From contig CAXFZM010000367.1 of NCBI GenBank assembly GCA_964007475.1, forward strand, positions 16,355 through 80,354: DNA of 64,000 bases, read 5' to 3'. Under the pieces are notes generated by a model. The model was not told the origin of the DNA, made no database searches, and was given only the letters and a program-made list of their open reading frames with translations. Made by a program: the position numbers and the translations under genes. Numbering within the stretch: the first letter of the stretch is position 1; every line of letters begins with the position of its first letter. The DNA comes from Hybos culiciformis. Its lineage: Eukaryota > Arthropoda > Insecta > Diptera > Hybotidae. This document shows positions 36,816 through 50,657 of the stretch, piece by piece.

Positions 36816-38117
36816 ATTACTCCGGCTCCAGACCTCGGACAACCTCCGTTATTGGCTTAAATTAAAGGTCTAGAAATTACGCTTCTTTCTGTGCAATTTT
36901 TATGTAAATCGGGTTTCTAGATCCGGAGAAAGAAACGATAAGGTGAGCAAACCCCCTAACTTTAACACATAAAATGTTGACTTTGGGCTGGTTTTTTGTT
37001 CATTACTCGGGCTCCAGACCTCGGAGAACCTTCGTTTTTGGCTTAAATTAAAGGTCTAGAAATTACGCTTCTTTCTGTGCAATTTTTATGAAAATCGATT
37101 TTCTAGATCCGGAGAAATAAACGATAAGGTGAGCAAACCCCCTAACTTTAACACATAAAATGTTGACTTTGGGCTGGTTTTTTGTTCATTACTCCGGCTC
37201 CAGACCTCGGAGAACCTCCGTTTTTGGCTTAAATTAAAGGTCTAGAAATTACGCTTCTTTCTATGCAATTTTAATGAAAATCGGTTTTCTAGATCCGGAG
37301 AAATAAACGATAAGGTGAGCAAACCCCCTAACTTTAACACATAAAATGTTGACTTTGGGCTGGTTTTTTGTTCATTACTCCGGCTCCAGACCTCGGAGAA
37401 CCTCCGTTTTTGGCTTAAATTAAAGGTCTAGAAATTACGCTTCTTTCTATGCAATTTTTATGAAAATCGGTTTTCTAGATCCGGAGAAATAAAGGATAAG
37501 GTGAGCAAACCCCCTAACTTTAACACATAAAATGTTGACTTTGGGCTGGTTTTTTGTTCATTACTCCGGCTCCAGACTTCGGCGGACCTCCGTTTTTGGC
37601 TTAAATTAAAGGTCTAGAAATTACGCTTCTTTCTGTGCAATTTTTATGAAAATCGGTTTTCTAGATCCGGAGAAATAAACGATAAGGTGAGCAAACCCCC
37701 TAACTTTAACACATAAAATGTTGACTTTGGGCTGGTTTTTTGTTCATTACTCCGGCTCCAGACCTCGGAGAACCTCCGTTTTTGGCTTAAATTAAAGGTC
37801 TAGAAATTACGCTTCTTTCTATGCAATTTTAATGAAAATCGGTTTTCTAGATCCGGAGAAATAAACGATAAGGTGAGCAAACCCCCTAACTTTAACACAT
37901 AAAATGTTGACTTTGGGCTGGTTTTTTGTTCATTACTCCGGCTCCAGACCTCGGACAACCTCCGTTTTTGGCTTAAATTAAAGGTCTAGAAATTACGCTT
38001 CTTTCTGTGCAATTTTTATGTAAATCGGTTTTCTAGATCCGGAGAAATAAACGATAAGGTGAGCAAACCCCCTAACTTTAACACATAAAATGTTGACTTT
38101 GGGCTGGTTTTTTGTTC

Positions 38118-38259
38118 ATTACTCCGGCTCCAGACCTCGGAGAACTTCCGTTTTTGGCTTAAATTAAAGATCTAGAAATTACGCTTCTTTCTGTGCAATT
38201 TTTATGAAAATCGGTTTTCTAGATCCGGAGAAATAAACGATAAGGTGAGCAAACCCCTC
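38118..38259. repeat. 142-bp monomer, 44-bp deletion
   Basis: Same break and linked variants as at 36,674; opens the second heptamer unit of copy A. Confidence 0.92.
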
Positions 38260-39375
38260 ATTACTCCGGCTCCAGACCTCGGACAACCTCCGTTATTGGC
38301 TTAAATTAAAGGTCTAGAAATTACGCTTCTTTCTGTGCAATTTTTATGTAAATCGGGTTTCTAGATCCGGAGAAAGAAACGATAAGGTGAGCAAACCCCC
38401 TAACTTTAACACATAAAATGTTGACTTTGGGCTGGTTTTTTGTTCATTACTCGGGCTCCAGACCTCGGAGAACCTTCGTTTTTGGCTTAAATTAAAGGTC
38501 TAGAAATTACGCTTCTTTCTGTGCAATTTTTATGAAAATCGATTTTCTAGATCCGGAGAAATAAACGATAAGGTGAGCAAACCCCCTAACTTTAACACAT
38601 AAAATGTTGACTTTGGGCTGGTTTTTTGTTCATTACTCCGGCTCCAGACCTCGGAGAACCTCCGTTTTTGGCTTAAATTAAAGGTCTAGAAATTACGCTT
38701 CTTTCTATGCAATTTTAATGAAAATCGGTTTTCTAGATCCGGAGAAATAAACGATAAGGTGAGCAAACCCCCTAACTTTAACACATAAAATGTTGACTTT
38801 GGGCTGGTTTTTTGTTCATTACTCCGGCTCCAGACCTCGGAGAACCTCCGTTTTTGGCTTAAATTAAAGGTCTAGAAATTACGCTTCTTTCTATGCAATT
38901 TTTATGAAAATCGGTTTTCTAGATCCGGAGAAATAAAGGATAAGGTGAGCAAACCCCCTAACTTTAACACATAAAATGTTGACTTTGGGCTGGTTTTTTG
39001 TTCATTACTCCGGCTCCAGACTTCGGCGGACCTCCGTTTTTGGCTTAAATTAAAGGTCTAGAAATTACGCTTCTTTCTGTGCAATTTTTATGAAAATCGG
39101 TTTTCTAGATCCGGAGAAATAAACGATAAGGTGAGCAAACCCCCTAACTTTAACACATAAAATGTTGACTTTGGGCTGGTTTTTTGTTCATTACTCCGGC
39201 TCCAGACCTCGGAGAACCTCCGTTTTTGGCTTAAATTAAAGGTCTAGAAATTACGCTTCTTTCTATGCAATTTTAATGAAAATCGGTTTTCTAGATCCGG
39301 AGAAATAAACGATAAGGTGAGCAAACCCCCTAACTTTAACACATAAAATGTTGACTTTGGGCTGGTTTTTTGTTC

Positions 39376-39517
39376 ATTACTCCGGCTCCAGACCTCGGAG
39401 AACTTCCGTTTTTGGCTTAAATTAAAGATCTAGAAATTACGCTTCTTTCTGTGCAATTTTTATGAAAATCGGTTTTCTAGATCCGGAGAAATAAACGATA
39501 AGGTGAGCAAACCCCTC
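39376..39517. repeat. 142-bp monomer, 44-bp deletion
   Basis: Same break and linked variants as at 36,674; opens the third heptamer unit of copy A. Confidence 0.92.
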
Positions 39518-42500
39518 ATTACTCCGGCTCCAGACCTCGGACAACCTCCGTTATTGGCTTAAATTAAAGGTCTAGAAATTACGCTTCTTTCTGTGCAATT
39601 TTTATGTAAATCGGGTTTCTAGATCCGGAGAAAGAAACGATAAGGTGAGCAAACCCCCTAACTTTAACACATAAAATGTTGACTTTGGGCTGGTTTTTTG
39701 TTCATTACTCGGGCTCCAGACCTCGGAGAACCTTCGTTTTTGGCTTAAATTAAAGGTCTAGAAATTACGCTTCTTTCTGTGCAATTTTTATGAAAATCGA
39801 TTTTCTAGATCCGGAGAAATAAACGATAAGGTGAGCAAACCCCCTAACTTTAACACATAAAATGTTGACTTTGGGCTGGTTTTTTGTTCATTACTCCGGC
39901 TCCAGACCTCGGAGAACCTCCGTTTTTGGCTTAAATTAAAGGTCTAGAAATTACGCTTCTTTCTATGCAATTTTAATGAAAATCGGTTTTCTAGATCCGG
40001 AGAAATAAACGATAAGGTGAGCAAACCCCCTAACTTTAACACATAAAATGTTGACTTTGGGCTGGTTTTTTGTTCATTACTCCGGCTCCAGACCTCGGAG
40101 AACCTCCGTTTTTGGCTTAAATTAAAGGTCTAGAAATTACGCTTCTTTCTATGCAATTTTTATGAAAATCGGTTTTCTAGATCCGGAGAAATAAAGGATA
40201 AGGTGAGCAAACCCCCTAACTTTAACACATAAAATGTTGACTTTGGGCTGGTTTTTTGTTCATTACTCCGGCTCCAGACTTCGGCGGACCTCCGTTTTTG
40301 GCTTAAATTAAAGGTCTAGAAATTACGCTTCTTTCTGTGAAATTTTTATGAAAATCGGTTTTCTAGATCCGGAGAAATAAACGATAAGGTGAGCAAACCC
40401 CCTAACTTTAACACATAAAATGTTGACTTTGGGCTGGTTTTTTGTTCATTACTCCGGCTCCAGACCTCGGAGAACCTCCGTTTTTGGCTTAAATTAAAGG
40501 TCTAGAAATTACGCTTCTTTCTGTTAAATTTTTATGAAAATCGGTTTTCTAGATCCGGAGAAATAAACGATAAGGTGAGCAAACCTCCTAACTTTAACAC
40601 ATAAAATGTTGACTTTGGGCTGGTTTTTTGTTCATTACTCCGGCTCCAGACCTCGGACAACCTCCGTTATTGGCTTAAATTAAAGGTCTAGAAATTACGC
40701 TTCTTTCTGTGCAATTTTTATGTAAATCGGGTTTCTAGATCCGGAGAAATAAACGATAAGGTGAGCAAACCCCCTAACTTTAACACATAAAATGTTGACT
40801 TTGGGCTGGTTTTTTGTTCATTACTCGGGCTCCAGACCTCGGAGAACCTTCGTTTTTGGCTTAAATTAAAGGTCTAGAAATTACGCTTCTTTCTGTGCAA
40901 TTTTTATGAAAATCGGTTTTCTAGATCCGGAGAAATAAACGATAAGGTGAGCAAACCCCCTAACTTTAACACATAAAATGTTGACTTTGGGCTGGTTTTT
41001 TGTTCATTACTCGGGCTCCAGACCTCGGAGAACCTTCGTTTTTGGCTTAAATTAAAGGTCTAGAAATTACGCTTCTTTCTGTGCAATTTTTATGAAAATC
41101 GGTTTTCTAGATCCGGAGAAATAAACGATAAGGTGAGCAAACCCCCTAACTTTAACACATAAAATGTTGACTTTGGGCTGGTTTTTTGTTCATTACTGCG
41201 GCTCTAGACCTCGGAGAACCTCCGTTTTTGGCTTAAATTAAAGGTCTAGAAATTACGCTTCTTTCTGTGCAATTTTTATGTAAATCGGTTCTCTAGATCC
41301 GGAGAAATAAACGATAAGGTGAGCAAACCCCCTAACTTTAACACATAAAATGTTGACTTTGGGCTGGTTTTTTGTTCATTACTCCGGCTCCAGACTTCGG
41401 CGGACCTCCTTTTTTGGCTTAAACTAAAGGTCTAGAAATTACGCTTCTTTCTGTGCAATTTTTATGAAAATCGGTTTTCTAGATCCGGAGAAGTAAACGA
41501 TAAGGTGAGCAAACCCCCTAACTTTAACACATAAAATGTTGACTTTGGGCTGGTTTTTTGTTCATTACTCCGGCTCCAGACTTCGGCGGACCTCCGTTTT
41601 TGGCTTAAATTAAAGGTCTAGAAATTACGCTTCTTTCTGTGCAATTTTTATGAAAATCGGTTTTCTAGATCCGGAGAAGTAAACGATAAGGTGAGCAAAC
41701 CCCCTAACTTTAACACATAAAATGTTGACTTTGGGCTGGTTTTTTGTTCATTACTCCGGCTCTAGACCTCGGAGAACCTCCGTTTTTGGCTTAAATTAAA
41801 GGTCTAGAAATTACGCTTCTTTCTGTGCAATTTTTATGAAAATCGGTTTTCTAGATCCGGAGAAATAAACGATAAGGTGAGCAAACCCCCTAACTTTAAC
41901 ACATAAAATGTTGACTTTGGGCTGGTTTTTTGTTCATTACTCCGGCTCCAGACCTCGGAGAACCTCCGTTTTTGGCTTAAATTAAAGCTCTAGAAATTAC
42001 GCTTCTTTCTGTGCAATTTTTATGAAAATCGGTTTTCTAGATCCGGAGAAATAAACGATAAGGTGAGCAAACCCCCTAACTTTAACACATAAAATGTTGA
42101 CTTTGGGCTGGTTTTTTGTTCATTACTCCGGCTCCAGACTTCGGCGGACCTCCGTTTTTGGCTTAAATTAAAGGTCTAGAAATTACGCTTCTTTCTGTGC
42201 AATTTTTATGAAAATCGGTTTTCTAGATCCGGAGAAATAAACGATAAGGTGAGCAAACCCCCTAACTTTAACACATAAAATGTTGACTTTGGGCTGGTTT
42301 TTTGTTCATTACTCGGGCTCCAGACCTCGGAGAACCTTCGTTTTTGGCTTAAATTAAAGGTCTAGAAATTACGCTTCTTTCTGTGCAATTTTTATGAAAA
42401 TCGGTTTTCTAGATCCGGAGAAATAAACGATAAGGTGAGCAAACCCCCTAACTTTAACACATAAAATGTTGACTTTGGGCTGGTTTTTTGTTCATTACTC

Positions 42501-44353
42501 GGGCTCCAGACCTCGGAGAACCTTCGTTTTTGGCTTAAATTAAAGGTCTAGAAATTACGCTTCTTTCTGTGCAATTTTTATGAAAATCGGTTTTCTAGAT
42601 CCGGAGAAATAAACGATAAGGTGAGCAAACCCCCTAACTTTAACACATAAAATGTTGACTTTGGGCTGGTTTTTTGTTCATTACTCGGGCTCCAGACCTC
42701 GGAGAACCTTCGTTTTTGGCTTAAATTAAAGGTCTAGAAATTACGCTTCTTTCTGTGCAATTTTTATGTAAATCGGTTTTCTAGATCCGGAGAAATAAAC
42801 GATAAGGTGAGCAAACCCCCTAACTTTAACACATAAAATGTTGACTTTGGGCTGGTTTTTTGTTCATTACTCGGGCTCCAGACCTCGGAGAACCTTCGTT
42901 TTTGGCTTAAATTAAAGGTCTAGAAATTACGCTTCTTTCTGTGCAATTTTTATGAAAATCGGTTTTCTAGATCCGGAGAAATAAACGATAAGGTGAGCAA
43001 ACCCCCTAACTTTAACACATAAAATGTTGACTTTGGGCTGGTTTTTTGTTCATTACTCCGGCTCCAGACCTCGGAGAACCTCCGTTTTGGGCTTAAATTA
43101 AAGGTCTAGAAATTACGCTTCTTTCTATGCAATTTTAATGAAAATCGGTTTTCTAGATCCGGAGAAATAAACGATAAGGTGAGCAAACCCCCTAACTTTA
43201 ACACATAAAATGTTGACTTTGGGCTGGTTTTTTGTTCAGTACTCCGGCTCCAGACCTCGGACAACCTCCGTTTTTGGCTTAAATTAAAGGTCTAGAAATT
43301 ACGCTTCTTTCTGTGCAATTTTTATGTAAATCGGTTTTCTAGATCCGGAGAAATAAACGATAAGGTGAGCAAACCCCCTAACTTTAACACATAAAATGTT
43401 GACTTTGGGCTGGTTTTTTGTTCATTACTCCGGCTCCAGACCTCGGACAACCTCCGTTTTTGGCTTAAATTAAAGGTCTAGAAATTACGCTTCTTTCTGT
43501 ATAATTTTTATGTAAATCGGTTTTCTAGATCCGGAGAAATAAACGATAAGGTGAGCAAACCCCCTAACTTTAACACATAAAATGTTGACTTTGGGCTGGT
43601 TTTTTGTTCATTACTCCGGCTCCAGACCTCGGAGAACTTCCGTTTTTGGCTTAAATTAAAGGTCTAGAAATTACGCTTCTTTCTGTGCAATTTTTATGAA
43701 AATCGGTTTTCTAGATCCGGAGAAATAAACGATAAGGTGAGCAAACCCCCTAACTTTAACACATAAAATGTTGACTTTGGGCTGGTTTTTTGTTCATTAC
43801 TCCGGCTCCAGACTTCGGCGGACCTCCGTTTTTGGCTTAAATCAAAGGTCTAGAAATTACGCTTCTTTCTGTGCAATTTTTATGAAAATAGGTTTTCTAG
43901 ATCCGGAGAAATAAACGATAAGGTGAGCAAACCCCCTAATTTTAACCCATAAAATGTTGACTTTGGGCTGGTTTTTTGTTCATTACTCCGGCTCCAGACC
44001 TCGGAGAACCTCCGTTTTTGGCTTAAATTAAAGGTCTAGAAATTACGCTTCTTTCTATGCAATTTTTATGTAAATCGGTTTTCTAGATCCGGAGAAATAA
44101 ACGATAAGGTGAGCAAACCTCCTAACTTTAACACATAAAATGTTGACTTTGGGCTGGTTTTTTGTTCATTACTCCGGCTCCAGACCTCGGAGAACCTCCG
44201 TTTTTGGCTTAAATTAAAGGTCTAGAAATTACGCTTCTTTCTGTGCAATTTTTATGAAAATCGGTTTTCTAGATCCGGAGAAATAAACGATAAGGTGAGC
44301 AAACCCCCTAACTTTAACACATAAAATGTTGACTTTGGGCTGGTTTTTTGTTC

Positions 44354-44529
44354 ATTACTCCGGCTCCAGACCTCCGTTTTTGGCTTAAATTAAAGGTCTA
44401 GAAATTACGCTTCTTTCTGTGCAATTTTTATGTAAATCGGTTTTCTAGATCCGGAGAAATAAACGATAAGGTGAGCAAACCCCCTAACTTTAACACATAA
44501 AATGTTGACTTTGGGCTGGTTTTTTGTTC
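44354..44529. repeat. 176-bp monomer, 10-bp deletion
   Basis: Same 10-bp deletion as at 29,999. It is the last regular monomer of copy A; the next monomer is a hybrid. Confidence 0.9.
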
Positions 44530-44715
44530 ATTACTCGGGCTCCAGACCTCGGAGAACCTTCGTTTTTGGCTTAAATTAAAGGTCTAGAAATTACGCTTCT
44601 TTCTATGCAATTTTAATGAAAATCGGTTTTCTAGATCCGGAGAAATAAACGATAAGGTGAGCAAACCCCCTAACTTTAACACATAAAATGTTGACTTTGG
44701 GTTGGTTTTTTGTTC
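44530..44715. repeat. Hybrid monomer at the copy A/copy B joint
   Basis: The left part is the cgggctcc/gaaccttcg class expected after a 10-bp-deletion monomer. The right part has tctatgcaattttaatg and ends in gggttgg, as does the monomer before copy A (27,766-27,951). The switch lies between monomer positions of about 33 and 75. This combination occurs nowhere else in the window. Confidence 0.8.
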
Positions 44716-46761
44716 ATTACTCCGGCTCCAGACCTCGGAGAACCTCCGTTTTTGGCTTAAATTAAAGGTCTAGAAATTATGCTTCTTTCTATGCAATTTT
44801 AATGAAAATCGGTTTTCTAGATCCGGAGAAATAAACGATAAGGTGAGCAAACCCCCTAACTTTAACACATAAAATGTTGACTTTGGGCTGGTTTTTTGTT
44901 CATTACTCCGGCTCCAGACCTCGGAGAACTTCCGTTTTTGGCTTAAATTAAAGGTCTAGAAATTACGCTTCTTTCTGTGCAATTTTTATGAAAATCGGTT
45001 TTCTAGATCCGGAGAAATAAACGATAAGGTGAGCAAACCCCCTAACTTTAACACATAAAATGTTGACTTTGGGCTGGTTTTTTGTTCATTACTCCGGCTC
45101 CAGACCTCGGACAACCTCCGTTTTTGGCTTAAATTAAAGGTCTAGAAATTACGCTTCTTTCTGTGCAATTTTTATGTAAATCGGTTTTCTAGATCCGGAG
45201 AAATAAACGATAAGGTGAGCAAACCCCCTAACTTTAACACATAAAATGTTGACTTTGGGCTGGTTTTTTGTTCATTACTCGGGCTCCAGACCTCGGAGAA
45301 CCTTCGTTTTTGGCTTAAATTAAAGGTCTAGAAATTACGCTTCTTTCTGTGCAATTTTTATGAAAATCGGTTTTCTAGATCCGGAGAAATAAACGATAAG
45401 GTGAGCAAACCCCCTAACTTTAACACATAAAATGTTGACTTTGGGCTGGTTTTTTGTTCATTACTCCGGCTCCAGACCTCGGAGAACCTCCGTTTTGGGC
45501 TTAAATTAAAGGTCTAGAAATTACGCTTCTTTCTATGCAATTTTAATGAAAATCGGTTTTCTAGATCCGGAGAAATAAACGATAAGGTGAGCAAACCCCC
45601 TAACTTTAACACATAAAATGTTGACTTTGGGCTGGTTTTTTGTTCATTACTCCGGCTCCAGACCTCGGACAACCTCCGTTTTTGGCTTAAATTAAAGGTC
45701 TAGAAATTACGCTTCTTTCTGTGCAATTTTTATGTAAATCGGTTTTCTAGATCCGGAGAAATAAACGATAAGGTGAGCAAACCCCCTAACTTTAACACAT
45801 AAAATGTTGACTTTGGGCTGGTTTTTTGTTCATTACTCCGGCTCCAGACCTCGGACAACCTCCGTTTTTGGCTTAAATTAAAGGTCTAGAAATTACGCTT
45901 CTTTCTGTATAATTTTTATGTAAATCGGTTTTCTAGATCCGGAGAAATAAACGATAAGGTGAGCAAACCCCCTAACTTTAACACATAAAATGTTGACTTT
46001 GGGCTGGTTTTTTGTTCATTACTCCGGCTCCAGACCTCGGAGAACTTCCGTTTTTGGCTTAAATTAAAGGTCTAGAAATTACGCTTCTTTCTGTGCAATT
46101 TTTATGAAAATCGGTTTTCTAGATCCGGAGAAATAAACGATAAGGTGAGCAAACCCCCTAACTTTAACACATAAAATGTTGACTTTGGGCTGGTTTTTTG
46201 TTCATTACTCCGGCTCCAGACTTCGGCGGACCTCCGTTTTTGGCTTAAATCAAAGGTCTAGAAATTACGCTTCTTTCTGTGCAATTTTTATGAAAATAGG
46301 TTTTCTAGATCCGGAGAAATAAACGATAAGGTGAGCAAACCCCCTAATTTTAACCCATAAAATGTTGACTTTGGGCTGGTTTTTTGTTCATTACTCCGGC
46401 TCCAGACCTCGGAGAACCTCCGTTTTTGGCTTAAATTAAAGGTCTAGAAATTACGCTTCTTTCTATGCAATTTTTATGTAAATCGGTTTTCTAGATCCGG
46501 AGAAATAAACGATAAGGTGAGCAAACCTCCTAACTTTAACACATAAAATGTTGACTTTGGGCTGGTTTTTTGTTCATTACTCCGGCTCCAGACCTCGGAG
46601 AACCTCCGTTTTTGGCTTAAATTAAAGGTCTAGAAATTACGCTTCTTTCTGTGCAATTTTTATGAAAATCGGTTTTCTAGATCCGGAGAAATAAACGATA
46701 AGGTGAGCAAACCCCCTAACTTTAACACATAAAATGTTGACTTTGGGCTGGTTTTTTGTTC

Positions 46762-46937
46762 ATTACTCCGGCTCCAGACCTCCGTTTTTGGCTTAAATTA
46801 AAGGTCTAGAAATTACGCTTCTTTCTGTGCAATTTTTATGTAAATCGGTTTTCTAGATCCGGAGAAATAAACGATAAGGTGAGCAAACCCCCTAACTTTA
46901 ACACATAAAATGTTGACTTTGGGCTGGTTTTTTGTTC
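46762..46937. repeat. 176-bp monomer, 10-bp deletion
   Basis: Copy B counterpart of 29,999, without that copy's single-base indels. Confidence 0.9.
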
Positions 46938-48239
46938 ATTACTCGGGCTCCAGACCTCGGAGAACCTTCGTTTTTGGCTTAAATTAAAGGTCTAGAAATT
47001 ACGCTTCTTTCTGTGCAATTTTTATGAAAATCGGTTTTCTAGATCCGGAGAAATAAACGATAAGGTGAGCAAACCCCCTAACTTTAACACATAAAATGTT
47101 GACTTTGGGCTGGTTTTTTGTTCATTACTGCGGCTCTAGACCTCGGAGAACCTCCGTTTTTGGCTTAAATTAAAGGTCTAGAAATTACGCTTCTTTCTGT
47201 GCAATTTTTATGTAAATCGGTTCTCTAGATCCGGAGAAATAAACGATAAGGTGAGCAAACCCCCTAACTTTAACACATAAAATGTTGACTTTGGGCTGGT
47301 TTTTTGTTCATTACTCCGGCTCCAGACTTCGGCGGACCTCCGTTTTTGGCTTAAATTAAAGGTCTAGAAATTACGCTTCTTTCTGTGCAATTTTTATGAA
47401 AATCGGTTTTCTAGATCCGGAGAAGTAAACGATAAGGTGAGCAAACCCCCTAACTTTAACACATAAAATGTTGACTTTGGGCTGGTTTTTTGTTCATTAC
47501 TCCGGCTCTAGACCTCGGAGAACCTCCGTTTTTGGCTTAAATTAAAGGTCTAGAAATTACGCTTCTTTCTGTGCAATTTTTATGAAAATCGGTTTTCTAG
47601 ATGCGGAGAAATAAACGATAAGGTGAGCAAACCCCCTAACTTTAACACATAAAATGTTGACTTTGGGCTGGTTTTTTGTTCATTACTCCGGCTCCAGACC
47701 TCGGAGAACCTCCGTTTTTGGCTTAAATTAAAGCTCTAGAAATTACGCTTCTTTCTGTGCAATTTTTATGAAAATCGGTTTTCTAGATCCGGAGAAATAA
47801 ACGATAAGGTGAGCAAACCCCCTAACTTTAACACATAAAATGTTGACTTTGGGCTGGTTTTTTGTTCATTACTCCGGCTCCAGACTTCGGCGGACCTCCG
47901 TTTTTGGCTTAAATTAAAGGTCTAGAAATTACGCTTCTTTCTGTGCAATTTTTATGAAAATCGGTTTTCTAGATCCGGAGAAATAAACGATAAGGTGAGC
48001 AAACCCCCTAACTTTAACACATAAAATGTTGACTTTGGGCTGGTTTTTTGTTCATTACTCGGGCTCCAGACCTCGGAGAACCTTCGTTTTTGGCTTAAAT
48101 TAAAGGTCTAGAAATTACGCTTCTTTCTGTGCAATTTTTATGAAAATCGGTTTTCTAGATCCGGAGAAATAAACGATAAGGTGAGCAAACCCCCTAACTT
48201 TAACACATAAAATGTTGACTTTGGGCTGGTTTTTTGTTC

Positions 48240-49727
48240 ATTACTCCGGCTCCAGACCTCGGAGAACCTCCGTTTTTGGCTTAAATTAAAGCTCTAGAAA
48301 TTACGCTTCTTTCTGTGCAATTTTTATGTAAATCGGTTCTCTAGATCCGGAGAAATAAACGATAAGGTGAGCAAACCCCCTAACTTTAACACATAAAATG
48401 TTGACTTTGGGCTGGTTTTTTGTTCATTACTCCGGCTCCAGACTTCGGCGGACCTCCTTTTTTGGCTTAAACTAAAGGTCTAGAAATTACGCTTCTTTCT
48501 GTGCAATTTTTATGAAAATCGGTTTTCTAGATCCGGAGAAGTAAACGATAAGGTGAGCAAACCCCCTAACTTTAACACATAAAATGTTGACTTTGGGCTG
48601 GTTTTTTGTTCATTACTCCGGCTCCAGACTTCGGCGGACCTCCGTTTTTGGCTTAAATTAAAGGTCTAGAAATTACGCTTCTTTCTGTACAATTTTTATG
48701 AAAATCGGTTTTCTAGATCCGGAGAAGTAAACGATAAGGTGAGCAAACCCCCTAACTTTAACACATAAAATGTTGACTTTGGGCTGGTTTTTTGTTCATT
48801 ACTCCGGCTCTAGACCTCGGAGAACCTCCGTTTTTGGCTTAAATTAAAGGTCTAGAAATTACGCTTCTTTCTGTGCAATTTTTATGAAAATCGGTTTTCT
48901 AGATCCGGAGAAATAAACGATAAGGTGAGCAAACCCCCTAACTTTAACACATAAAATGTTGACTTTGGGCTGGTTTTTTGTTCATTACTCCGGCTCCAGA
49001 CCTCGGAGAACCTCCGTTTTTGGCTTAAATTAAAGCTCTAGAAATTACGCTTCTTTCTGTGCAATTTTTATGTAAATCGGTTCTCTAGATCCGGAGAAAT
49101 AAACGATAAGGTGAGCAAACCCCCTAACTTTAACACATAAAATGTTGACTTTGGGCTGGTTTTTTGTTCATTACTCCGGCTCCAGACTTCGGCGGACCTC
49201 CTTTTTTGGCTTAAACTAAAGGTCTAGAAATTACGCTTCTTTCTGTGCAATTTTTATGAAAATCGGTTTTCTAGATCCGGAGAAGTAAACGATAAGGTGA
49301 GCAAACCCCCTAACTTTAACACATAAAATGTTGACTTTGGGCTGGTTTTTTGTTCATTACTCCGGCTCCAGACTTCGGCGGACCTCCGTTTTTGGCTTAA
49401 ATTAAAGGTCTAGAAATTACGCTTCTTTCTGTGCAATTTTTATGAAAATCGGTTTTCTAGATCCGGAGAAGTAAACGATAAGGTGAGCAAACCCCCTAAC
49501 TTTAACACATAAAATGTTGACTTTGGGCTGGTTTTTTGTTCATTACTCCGGCTCTAGACCTCGGAGAACCTCCGTTTTTGGCTTAAATTAAAGGTCTAGA
49601 AATTACGCTTCTTTCTGTGCAATTTTTATGAAAATCGGTTTTCTAGATCCGGAGAAATAAACGATAAGGTGAGCAAACCCCCTAACTTTAACACATAAAA
49701 TGTTGACTTTGGGCTGGTTTTTTGTTC
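48240..49727. repeat. 744-bp tetramer in two tandem copies (copy B)
   Basis: Equivalent of 31,476-32,963 at an offset of exactly 16,764 bp, including tctgtacaa in the first tetramer. The tetramer duplication therefore came before the 17-kb duplication. Confidence 0.88.
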
Positions 49728-50099
49728 ATTACTCCGGCTCCAGACCTCGGAGAACTTCCGTTTTTGGCTTAAATTAAAGGTCTAGAAATTACGCTTCTTT
49801 CTGTGCAATTTTTATGAAAATCGGTTTTCTAGATCCGGAGAAATAAACGATAAGGTGAGCAAACCCCCTAACTTTAACACATAAAATGTTGACTTTGGGC
49901 TGGTTTTTTGTTCATTACTCCGGCTCCAGACTTCGGCGGACCTCCGTTTTTGGCTTAAATCAAAGGTCTAGAAATTACGCTTCTTTCTGTGCAATTTTTA
50001 TGAAAATCGGTTTTCTAGATCCGGAGAAATAAACGATAAGGTGAGCAAACCCCCTAATTTTAACCCATAAAATGTTGACTTTGGGCTGGTTTTTTGTTC

Positions 50100-50285
50100 A
50101 TTACTCCGGCTCCAGACCTCGGAGAACTTCCGTTTTTGGCTTAAATTAAAGGTCTAGAAATTACGCTTCTTTCTGTGCAATTTTTATGAAAATCGGTTTT
50201 CTAGATCCGGAGAAATAAACGATAAGGTGAGCAAACCCCCTAACTTTAACACATAAAATGTTGACTTTGGGCTGGTTTTTTGTTC
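50100..50285. repeat. Extra monomer in copy B
   Basis: A second gaacttccg monomer inserted after the aaatcaaagg/taaccca monomer; copy A has no monomer here (near 33,336). The monomer after it (50,286-50,471) has gctctagacc in its 5' part, where copy A has gctccagacc, so the event altered the neighbour as well. Confidence 0.82.
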
Positions 50286-50657
50286 ATTACTCCGGCTCTA
50301 GACCTCGGAGAACCTCCGTTTTTGGCTTAAATTAAAGGTCTAGAAATTACGCTTCTTTCTATGCAATTTTTATGTAAATCGGTTTTCTAGATCCGGAGAA
50401 ATAAACGATAAGGTGAGCAAACCTCCTAACTTTAACACATAAAATGTTGACTTTGGGCTGGTTTTTTGTTCATTACTCCGGCTCCAGACCTCGGAGAACC
50501 TCCGTTTTTGGCTTAAATTAAAGGTCTAGAAATTACGCTTCTTTCTGTGCAATTTTTATGAAAATCGGTTTTCTAGATCCGGAGAAATAAACGATAAGGT
50601 GAGCAAACCCCCTAACTTTAACACATAAAATGTTGACTTTGGGCTGGTTTTTTGTTC

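Larger units (their letters stand above)
36674..40633. repeat. Heptamer series with a 44-bp deletion (copy A)
   Basis: Three units: 36,674-38,117 (1,444 bp, 8 monomers), 38,118-39,375 (1,258 bp, 7) and 39,376-40,633 (1,258 bp, 7). Each opens with a 142-bp monomer bearing gaacttccg and aaagatctag. The next has ccgttattgg, cgggtttct and gagaaagaaacg; then cgggctcc with atcgattttct; tctatgcaattttaatg; a monomer with aaaggataagg; and cttcggcgg. The first unit has one extra gacaacc monomer. Confidence 0.9.
27952..44715. repeat. Domain II giant HOR, copy A (91 monomers, 16,764 bp)
   Basis: Opens with a monomer having attatgc and tctatgcaattttaatg, preceded by gggttgg; the same opening is at 44,716. 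The length equals 91 x 186 minus three 10-bp and three 44-bp deletions. The internal order runs through two 10-bp-deletion monomers, the 744-bp tetramer pair, the 44-bp-deletion heptamers, a run of cgggctcc monomers near 42.3-43.05 kb and a third 10-bp-deletion monomer at 44,354. Copy B repeats this order. Confidence 0.85.
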
